DNA of 64,000 nt from Paramacrobiotus metropolitanus (Eukaryota > Tardigrada > Eutardigrada > Parachela > Macrobiotidae). The DNA lies in assembly GCF_019649055.1 (NCBI RefSeq), contig NW_026570342.1, forward strand, positions 186,001 to 250,000, written 5' to 3'. Numbering within the stretch: the first letter of the stretch is position 1; every line of letters starts with the position of its first letter. Shown one piece after another: positions 55,153 through 64,000 of the stretch. Made by a program: the position numbers and the translations under genes. Under the pieces are notes generated by a model that was not told the origin of the DNA, made no database searches, and was given only the letters and a program-made list of their open reading frames with translations.

Positions 55153-57633
55153 TCAAGCAATTGTAGGGATTTATTAACAAACTTCCAGATGAAAGGAGGT
55201 CTGCACTGCTGCACATATCAAGTTTCAAAGCGTTCTGTCGCGAGAATGAACAATATCTGTTTTTTACTTGGTGTTGTTTTGTTGGCGGGAAGGTGGACGG
55301 GTGAATGGCGGACATTCAGTGAAATCGCATCCACCTTTCTGCCATCTCAGCAGCCAGCTGCATTCAGTGTTTGATTGTGTTTTCATACGTAACTTGTGAG
55401 TGATGAATGCATGTTTGCTGGTACTACTCTCTTATTGACAGACACGCTGGCGATGCACAGTAATAAAGCGGAAAGGCAATCTTGATAGTTAATAGTAGTT
55501 GATAGTTGATAGTTAATAGTTGATAGTTTTTAAAAAATCGAAGATTAGTGAAAGATGAAATCTAACATTACGCGTATTCCACAACAGGCAGACATTTAAA
55601 ATGGCAGCATGATCAATCGGCGAGGCGGTACCGAGGGAGCTACGACTTCCCTTTGCTCCACCAACTGCTGGACTCTACGAAATTTTGATTGTTCGGCTCT
55701 GCCAAAGGCAGACGAAGTCATCTATCCATTTTTACTGTACGTGTGGAGTCAAAGCTGAATCCTAGATCCAAGTGACAAACCCCAGTGACAAACAAAAACA
55801 CACATCCGAGAATTCGCCTATGTATCAGTAATATGTACTTAAACAATAAGCACACCGCATGTGAACAAACAAAACATCCGACTGGCAGTTACGGGTTGGG
55901 TAGTGGAGATAAAATTGTTGACACGGATTAGCATGAAGACAATTTTTTGCGCTTTTTTTCAAATCGAATGCTATTAAAAAACGTTATCCGTTACCAATCC
56001 TTGGCGTGCAGCGAGTCAAAAAGTATAGGACGGACAGGGCTTGTATTACATAATTGGGACATTACACGTACAATTTAAGTGACATGTGTATCCGAACAAC
56101 ATTTGAATTTTGCATCGAATTTAGGGTAACAGCTGCGCCCCGCATGACTTAACATACCACTATTCATCTGCCCGCCTTTTGCATTTCCTTTTTTAGTTGC
56201 CCTTTTCAGGTTTATTTTTGCCTTTGACGCCGTGATTACCTTCAACATCCCAGTTTACCGTTAGCAAGTACGGTTTCAAAAGTCTTTCTCGTTAATTATC
56301 GTTAAAAATAAGTTGATCATTTGACTCGTTTACAGCATTTTTGTGTTTCTGAGGTACTAGCATTAAATTTAAACAGGCATATGTACTGCATTGGCATTAC
56401 TGCAACATATACATAGAAAAACTTACACAATTTTACTACTCCGATTAATCATTAAGTAACCTCACGAAAAAAAAAGGCTTTAATGTCGCACCTTTTTTGC
56501 AACGTACCGTACTCTTTTTAATAAAACAGCATTGAAAACCTTGTAACGTTATACGATTACATTACAACCCAGTACAGCATTACACTGCATAATTGTTAAT
56601 TTGTTACTGCCAGCTAGCATTGTGATCCACTGTTACGCTGTATTACGTTGCAGTATTTAATTTTTTAACAGAACTATATTTAGTAAACTAATTTTCCACG
56701 GCGCACTGATAAAAAGTAATCAGTGCTGTATTTATAATCAAATCGTCGTTGTGAATGTATTTAACACCGAAAAAAGGTTGTAAAACGAAGGAAATTTCAA
56801 TTTTCGGCACTGTACAACATTACAACAACATTACACCGTCTGATCTATGTAAACTGACGTTATCTCGGCCCATGCGTGCTCTTCGGTCTGTGTGCAGTAG
56901 TCATCTTGTTTGAGCTCTTTGTGTGGTACGTTCGTTTGTTTGCGTGTATAAGTGTGTTTGTATGTGTATGTGTAGATTTATCGCAGTTACAGTACAAGAC
57001 CGCACATACCATTAAAGTTTGCTTCTGGCGTGTGCGGTATACACAGTACCGTAGGAAGTGTACAGCACACACTAGTACTATACACGCTCTCGAGTCTCGA
57101 CACAGTCCTTAAAGCGTTACACAGCCAGAGATTGATGTTGTCTTCTGCAGGATCTTTTTGGCAGTCCGGGAGGAACGAGGTTTACCAGCTTAGTTAAAAA
57201 GAAGATTCACAAAAATGTGTATCGAATAAGTTTATTCACAATCGAAGGGGCGTATTAAAAAATCCAGTAATCTTTAGTTCAAGCGTTTATTTGAATTTTG
57301 ATCATTTTACATAGTTCCGATACGAGTCGGAGTGATACCGAAGGTACGTAGAGTAGCAAAAACTAAACTAAACTAAACTAAATTAGAAATTGGTTGTAAG
57401 TTTTGATTGCTAAAACAGATTTCGCTAAATTTTTGAGTTCAGTTAACCTTTGGTGAGTACATTTTTTAGTGAATTAACTTAACCTGGCTACAGTTTTTAC
57501 TATTTAAAAACTACTTAGTTTCTTGTTTTGTTGTTAAGCTGAACGAATAAAAGTTGTAAACTAGTGAGTTCAAAATATTACCATCGATGGAAATATGCTT
57601 TATAAAGGAACCAGAACTAACTTTATTTAGATA
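55153..57633. other. Intergenic region between the two membrane protein genes
   Basis: No gene seen. Minor repeats: GATAGTTAATAGTT-type copies at 55480-55530, scattered TTACA-type motifs at 56505-56830, a short TG-rich run near 56945-56975 and an AACTAAACTAAACTAAACTA run at 57360 that resembles an arm of the hAT element at 15164. Confidence 0.5.
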
Positions 57634-58448
57634 TGGCCCATTTCGTACCACTCTAGAAAACCGACCCCCTTTTTTTGTTACTGTATTCCATGTAGCCTAA
57701 GTATTCCGGTTGTATTCCTACTGTATTCTCCGCTTCGAATATAACATGATTTCAGTGTTCTCTGCCAATTGGCCGGTATTCCTACGTATTCCGCCTGTAT
57801 TCTGCCCAAATTCAAGGCGTATTCTAAGTTTTCTAATTCGGAAACCCAAGAATACATGGGGAATACAGGCGGAATACGGGAGAATACGAGGACACACTAA
57901 AGAAGACAACAGTCATGTCTGAATTAAAGCTATATAATGGAAACTCCCTCGCGAATACAGTAGAAATACAGGCAGAATACGGATGGAATACGTGGGAATA
58001 CTGCTAAAGTCTAAAGGTACCTTAGTCATAGAGGCGAGGTTAATATATCTGTGGAGTGTGCCCGTATTCCCACGTATACTACCTGTATTCTGCCTGTATT
58101 CCTAAAGTATTTCCTAACTCACTTATCTAACCTCAGTGACTGCTGCCTTCCTGCAGCATATTAGCGCATTCCCACGTATTCAGCCAGTATTCACCACGTA
58201 TTCCCTGTTCTAGATAAAATCTAAGTAGCCTAAGAAACCGAAGAATACACGGACAGCATACGGGGAGAATACGTAGGAATAAGGTATTTAATACGGCACA
58301 GGAAGACATAGTCAGCCGTACTTGCAAAAGCAAAATAATGGAGAACATAACGTCAATACAGACAGAGTACGTGTGGGATACATAGGAATACGTGGAATAC
58401 AATCAACAAGAAAGGGGCCGATTTTATTGAGTGGTACGAAATGGGCCA
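57634..58448. mobile_element. TA-flanked MITE with GTATTCC iterons
   Basis: Inverted ends TGGCCCATTTCGTACCACTC and complement are flanked by TA at 57632 and 58449. The interior repeats GTATTCC/GGAATAC about twenty times in both orientations. Non-coding, 815 bp. It lies 47 bp upstream of the start codon of membrane protein gene 2. TA and length suggest a mariner-type MITE. Confidence 0.75.
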
Positions 58449-58495
58449 TAGGTGTAGATAAGAAAACTTTTAAATCTCTCCAGTACATTGCCAAT

Positions 58496-61400
58496 ATGAA
58501 CAGCGACAGCGCCGTTAACGAAATCGCAGATCCTGGGTGCGAACCTGGAAAAAACCAATCGTCTGCTGTCTGGGATAACTTGCCCGAAGATTCAAATATC
58601 ACTAACAGAGAAAACCAGCAACTATTTAACCACATCGAAACTGGAGTTAGCACTGAAGGGAGTAAAAGCCCTAATGCAGCAGACGTAACGCTTTACGAAG
58701 ATGATTCTGGTGAAGTGGACTGGGACGGACCAGGTTTCCTCTCGTTTCTATGGCTTAATATTGTACACTCAATCTCGCATTTTTTGTGGGGGTTTCCTGA
58801 ACTATTTTTTACTACTACTGGGTTTTGGAGATGGTTCCGTTTGATTGTCCATTTCGGTATATTCACTGTCGTTCTGGCTATAGCCGATACCATATGTTAC
58901 GCATACGTTATTTGGAGCCTTTGGCTGGATTCCCCCTCTTCTCTTAATTCGTACATGCTAATGTTTATCACGGTAGTGCCGTTATTTCCTACCGCTGTTT
59001 CTGCCCTGGAGTTTTTAAACTTAGGAGATTGCGCAGTAGCCTCTTATCTTAACTGGCACCTGGCACGCCAAACATTAATTAAACTGGGCGACCCCACCGT
59101 GTTTTCCAAATGCCTTGCAAGGGACGAATCCGAAGAAGTTATGTTAGCGAAATGGGGTGACCCGACCGTAATCTCAAAATGCCTTGCAAACGATGAACCC
59201 GAGCAAAGAGTGCCAAAAATACTAGAGATCGGACTGATTACGCTCTTCCCATACCGGCCAAGGAAGAAATCTGAAGAATTTTTGTACACGTTACCGTACA
59301 TGGAGCACCAATTCCTTCGGAATCCGTTCCTATGGCCAAGAAAACAGCTTCTTCCTATGGAATTCTTCGCTCGGTGAGCCTAAAAAAAGTATTGAGCTAA
59401 TGACAGTTCTACACTGTAGTACTAGCAGGGTTAATTGCTTTCTTTTATAAACGCAAGGAAGTCTAATTATTGCCATTGTCACTGCAATCAAGATTTAAAC
59501 TGAGAAACCAAGGTTTGAAGGAGGCGGTAATGCCATGCACTTACCTCTGGTGCTTCTGCATAAGGCAGGACAACCAACAGCAAAACGCATTGGTTCTTAA
59601 GCATTTCACAATAACCGGTCTCAGTGCTTCATACTGTATACGGGAAACGGCTTCGGCCTCCGCGTTTCTTGTGATCTGTGGTCGGTTCTCGAATGATTTT
59701 GAATAATATTACTGTGTGTATAATTTGCGATCACTATATGCACTAAACAGTGGTATTACTTCATTCCTTCACCACCTATCATGATTTACGCTCAAGAAAA
59801 TAACGGTAATTTGGTTTCTCACTCTCGCTCCGGTCGATAATACGGATTACGGAATAATTTACGGACCGTATACGCTGATGAGGAGGGGATTCAGGATTGA
59901 TTGTAAGGACAGACGGGACTCAGGATTGATTGTAATATAAGACCAGGGCTTATGAAGACCAGGACTAGGTCATTTGCATATTTAATATGTAAAAGTGTTT
60001 AAGTTGACAGTGGTGGAAGGGACGAGGTCTAACGGACCATAAAATATTAAATCCCAAAACAGATTTCTTTTAGGTTTCTTAATTTGAATAAACAAAATGT
60101 TCCCTTCACAGAATACTTGAAATTTCTAAAAGATCGGAATCGTTTCCTTGCTGCAGCTTTACAACGAAATCAGGGAAAATCGCTTTAGCCACGCCATCGA
60201 AGCCACCGCACTACACTACGAATCGAAGCCACTGCAGCCCATATGCGGCTGATACATGTGCATATTACCATAATGTCATAACACTGGGTGGCGTGCCTAA
60301 AGCGCTTTCGTCACTGATTTTCTTGCGTAGCAATTGCAAGAAAACGGTTCACGATTTTTTTAAAAATTTTTAAGTACTTTGTGAAGGGTATAGAATAGAA
60401 AATCGGTTTGTGGAATTCAGTATTTTATGTGGTCCACTTAAGCGACCATACTAGTACCGTAGTACATATCTCAAAACATATCAGCCGCTATAACTCGAAG
60501 CTCTCAGGTAATCGCCCATTATTAATATTCTTAGTCAGTCAGTTCCTAGCTCGATCGGGTATTATGAACGCGGGTATTATTTTTTCAATCCCTGTGTTCA
60601 CACTGCAGATGCCGGATGTTTGTTCGAGCTTGGAAAGCCGATCTAAGCGTCTCACCATATACACCAAATAGGAACATCGAATATCAAGACATACATCTCC
60701 AAAACGTGCATTTGAAAGCAATAAAGTACGGATCAAGCATTCAGCTTGCCGTTCTGTTGCTGCTGACGATGACAGGAGCGCTTCCTCTTACAGTTGCAAG
60801 TGGGACGTCGGTGGCGTTATCGATCTTATCAATACTCAAATATTTCCCTTCGTGTGAGCAACTTCCTGGAAACTCTGCCTTTAGCAAGAGTCTTCTGCGC
60901 GAAAAGGAATTTATTACTTTATCTGAGGCAAACCAACTGCTGCAGCCAAACATGGCCATTATATATGGACTGCTGAACAATTTTTTGTACATGATATGTC
61001 GATATCATATCACCATGTTATTACTAGTGCAAAACTGGCAGGCTGCGTTTGGTGTAGCGCTGATACAATGCTCAGTTGTATCTGTTGTCGTAATTCGACG
61101 TTTCCGCCACCTAAAGTCACCGTATCAGATGCGTATTGTAACAAGGGAAAAGGATAATATTTATCGGCCAACAATCTGGCAAGCGTGGAAGAGAAAATCG
61201 ACAACTGCTATGCTTTTTGCGACCAAATATCAGCGACTCTGTTTCATTTTGTATTGCTTCCGGTTTCCTCAACCACAACGAAAACTGGATGCCTGCTGGG
61301 TACTGTTCTACAAGCAGTTGCTATCCTTGGTTACCTTTTCGATGTTTGGTTAAACTCAAAAATAATGCCTGTCAAAGCCGAAAAGGAAACGCTTTACAGC

Positions 61401-61560
61401 GATCCCGCGCGTCAAATGTATGATCCTGTTTTCGACACCTTGCTCATTATCAACTGTGTCATATCTTTTGTGCTGCTGCCTTTGTCACATTTCAAACTGG
61501 ACGGTTGCATTGATGCCGATCGGTGGATTCGTCATCGAAATAATTGCGGAAAATGTTCAG
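58496..61560 (+). CDS. Multi-pass membrane protein 2, paralog of gene 1 (3' end beyond window)
   Basis: Exons 58496-59373 and 60609-61560 match exons 1 and 2 of the first gene in order, intron phase (2, then 1) and sequence (FWRWFRLIVHFGIFTVVLAI; SSIQLAVLLLLTMTGALPL; FSKSLLREKEF). I chose the first in-frame ATG after the MITE. In exon 2 the frame changes at a run of four A (61194-61197) as if one A were missing; on either side the match to paralog 1 is good. Exon 2 ends at CAG|GTAACA. A third exon like 54377-55152 is not seen before 64000 and should lie further right. The N-terminal tail is unlike that of paralog 1 and acidic. Confidence 0.65.
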
Positions 61561-62239
61561 GTAACAGCGTGTGCTGCATTGCGTATAGATGTACGGTAAC
61601 TTTCTCGAAAACGGTAAACTACCAGATTGAGCTGCTACCAGACTACCAGACTGACGAACACCGGTGGTACTTCCAGAGGTAACCCCGCTGTACTTCGATG
61701 TGTCTCATGGTCAGTAATGGATCATAGTGAGTATGTCGCCTGAAATAGGAGTTACGAGTACATTACTCCCTCAGTAGCGCAATACACGACGCAATGCAAA
61801 ACACTTCACCAGCAAAACCAAACCTCGGCTCTAGCTTTCTTGCAAAATTTTAAATAATTCCTAAATACAGTATTTAAAACATGATTTCAAAACTTAAAAA
61901 AATTGTTGGAACTTTGAAATGGTGTAAAAACGACCTTCCTTCATTGTTACTGTAATGTGCGTTGTCATACGAAAATTGAAGCTAATCCGTTCATAATAAG
62001 ACTACATCTACTGGTACACCTGATTACATTTAAGTTTTTTGGAATTTTCCAGCCGTAATTCCAGAACCGGATGTCGCGCACAAACGGTTTTTACGTCAAA
62101 TGATACAAGTCAAATGTCTACCGAAAGTCACTTAAACAAAGTGTTTGAGCACGCGCAAAAATTTGGTACCATGTACCAGATTTGTGCGCATTATGGCAAA
62201 GCGAACCCATTGCGCGCTGTGCGGGTATAAGAAGCGTCT
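61561..62239. other. Intron or intergenic sequence
   Basis: No gene seen. If a third exon exists downstream, this is the start of its intron. Confidence 0.4.
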
Positions 62240-62745
62240 CTTAATTGGACCAAGCTCAAACTCTCACTCTGATTCTGACCACTCAAACTCTGACTTCTCC
62301 TACTCTGACTCTGACCGCAATCTTAGACCAGGTACTAAGGTTTCTTAGGTTATTCATATTTTTCCTAGGTTTCTTAGGTTATTCTTATTTGTTTTAATGT
62401 TTTTTGTGTATTTTTATCCATTCCTAGGCTGTCGAAGAGCAGTCTTAGGTATTCTTAGGTTTTAAGGTTTCTTAGGTATTTCTTAGGTATTTTTAATACC
62501 TAAGAAATCTGAGAATAGCTAAAGAAGAACCTAACAGAAACCTAGAAATCGAAGATACCTTAAGAAACCTAAGAAGAACCTAAGAAACCTAAGAATCTTA
62601 TTTTGTTGTTGGTCAGTTTTGGTGATCAAAGTGTTGCGGTCGGAGTCAGATTTTGAGCGGTCAGAGTCAGCGTCAGATTTTGAGCAGTCAGAGTCAGAGT
62701 TTGAGTGGTCAGAGTTTGAGTCAGAGCTTGAGCGCGGGCGCTCTT
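62240..62745. mobile_element. Foldback element with CTTAGG and TCTGAC iterons
   Basis: The left arm reads ACTCTGATTCTGACC-like repeats, the right arm reads GGTCAGAGTCAGAGT-like repeats. Inside them CTTAGGTTT repeats face CCTAAGAAACC repeats. The structure is a long imperfect palindrome. Borders are approximate; TCTCTTAATTGG and CGCTCTTAATTTA flank it. Confidence 0.55.
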
Positions 62746-63007
62746 AATTTAGCGACGATACAGTACTGGGGAGCTTCACTTGATTGTAGACAGTACAAGT
62801 ATGGTCCCTGTCGTGTATGTGTACTTATGATTGGATATAAGTACTGAGAAGTACGTACTCATAAACATAGATTTGTTCACCACAACTCACTGCACACTGA
62901 TCTCGATCTTAAGGTTACATGGAAACAGTGCCGACCGGTTGCTACGTGTCATGATATTATTATTATAATTACAATCCTCACTCCGCCGTTTCTTTTCCGT
63001 TTTTTGT

Positions 63008-63600
63008 CAAACATCTCCTCCTAGACCATTCGACATTTCTGCGTGCGCGATAGCTTAAAAAACGTCTAAATTCATGTAGTTTGGTTCAAAGGTTTTCGTT
63101 TTTCGTAAATCTCATTTTTGAAATTACGAAACTTTTTCGAAACGAATTCTGCTTATTGGCTGTATCAGAAAGTATTAACGGCGAATGGGCGGAAACAATT
63201 ATTAATGCGGAAACCAAAACTATAGCAACACACCGTAATACCAACACATTATGAAAAGTGCGAAAGGTGGAATTCCACATTTACTGAATCAAACTGCAAA
63301 TCCGACATGTTAACATTTTGTTTTTATATTTTGAAAACGAGTTTTGCATTTATTTTATTTTAATTTCGCTTAACGATTTTGATTATATTTTCTTATTATT
63401 TATTTCCAGTTCTTTAGACAACATCTCCTCCAAGACCATTCGCCGTTTCTCCATATTTCATTTATATATTTTTTTTATTCTCCATATTTTTTTTTATTCT
63501 CCATATTTTATTTCATTTATTCACATTTCATTTATAAATTTACAAAACTTTTTCGAAACGGATTTCGCCTATTGGCTGTGTCAGAAAGTGTTAATGGCGT
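63008..63600. repeat. Direct duplication of about 180 bp
   Basis: 63008-63184 and 63418-63600 share blocks in order: ACATCTCCTCC.AGACCATTC, AAACTTTTTCGAAACG, and TATTGGCTGT.TCAGAAAGT.TTAA. The sequence is AT-rich and has no gene. Confidence 0.6.
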
Positions 63601-63624
63601 ACAGTTTTTTCGCCCATTAGACCC

Positions 63625-64000
63625 AGGAAGAGAGGTAGGGTTTCGCTGGTTAGACAGTGGGGATTGGACTGCCATCATTTAAACTAGGGACTAGGGATTT
63701 TCGCCGGTTAGACAGAGGGGAAAGGAATTTCGCCGCTTAGACAGAAGGGTAGGAATTTTTGCCGGTAGGCCAGAAAGAAAAAAAGTTTTGCCGATCAGAC
63801 AAAAAAGGAAGGATTTTCACCGGCCAGACAAAGGAATAGGGATTTTCGCCGGTTAGACAGAGGAGAAGGAAATTTTGCCGGTTAGACAGAAGGTTAGGGA
63901 TTTCTTAGATTTAGAAAAAAGAATTTTCGCCAGCCAGGCAAAAGGAGAGGGATTTTTGCCGGTTAACCAGTGAAGAAGGAAATTTCGCCGGTTAGACAAG
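63625..64000. repeat. Minisatellite with TTTCGCCGGTTAGACAGA core
   Basis: About eleven copies of a unit of roughly 32 bp, TTTTCGCCGGTTAGACAGA plus a purine-rich spacer. It continues past the right edge of the window. Confidence 0.8.

Noticed and set aside
50550-59690. Shared GCCTCCGCGTTTCTTGTG-type block at about 50590 and 59660 as a Helitron 3' end
   Set aside because: There is a palindromic flavour, but no clear CTRR terminus or 5' TC end; too little to call.
62250-62745. CRISPR-like or coding repeats in the CTTAGG/TCTGAC region
   Set aside because: Repeats are short, imperfect and inverted across a centre, which fits a foldback element in a eukaryote.

Overview
This is nuclear DNA from an invertebrate animal, by gene structure: short exons, GT-AG introns, and Tc1, hAT, pogo-like, non-LTR and Ty3-like transposons. 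It is not bacterial and no prokaryotic features are claimed. I cannot name the species; a tardigrade or another small ecdysozoan is only a guess. About a third of the window is one giant transposon and much of the rest is duplicated or nested repeats. Region 1 (1-16.3 kb and 41.7-44.3 kb): a segmental duplication. The ancestral unit held the 3' end of an unidentified coiled protein gene (intact at 26-2429), about 4 kb of spacer, and a gene for a small secreted cysteine-rich peptide. Unit A (2.2-7.1 kb) looks intact. Unit B (7.3-16.3 kb) has a ruined exon and two hAT insertions, and its peptide gene lost its original start codon. Unit C (41.8-44.2 kb) is a decayed partial copy. Region 2 (16.9-40.1 kb): the highlight, a 23,258-bp LTR retrotransposon with 576-bp LTRs that differ at one base by eye, a 4-bp target duplication (CAAG), a primer binding site and a G-run before the 3' LTR. 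It sits inside an older non-LTR-type reverse transcriptase relic whose two halves flank it. It has a hairpin-rich leader, a long coiled-coil Gag, an ORF with zinc knuckle, aspartic protease and integrase-type zinc module, and a broken RT/RNase H/integrase stretch with three H2C2-type modules in total. Then comes about 11 kb of unusual cargo: six accessory genes, three with a phase-matched intron and one of those antisense, and an array of eight tRNA-like units at a period of about 233 bp. No envelope gene is visible. The pol region has lost reverse transcriptase motifs, yet the LTRs are nearly identical, so the element was probably mobilised recently in trans. Region 3 (45.4-61.6 kb): two paralogous multi-exon genes for multi-pass membrane proteins, perhaps distantly XK-related. 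The large third intron of the first gene hosts a pogo-like element that contains Tc1 and reverse transcriptase relics and a minisatellite. Region 4 (61.6-64 kb): a foldback element, a direct duplication and a minisatellite that runs off the end. Several otherwise clean genes carry one apparent single-base deletion in a homopolymer run, which may be an assembly artefact rather than true gene death.
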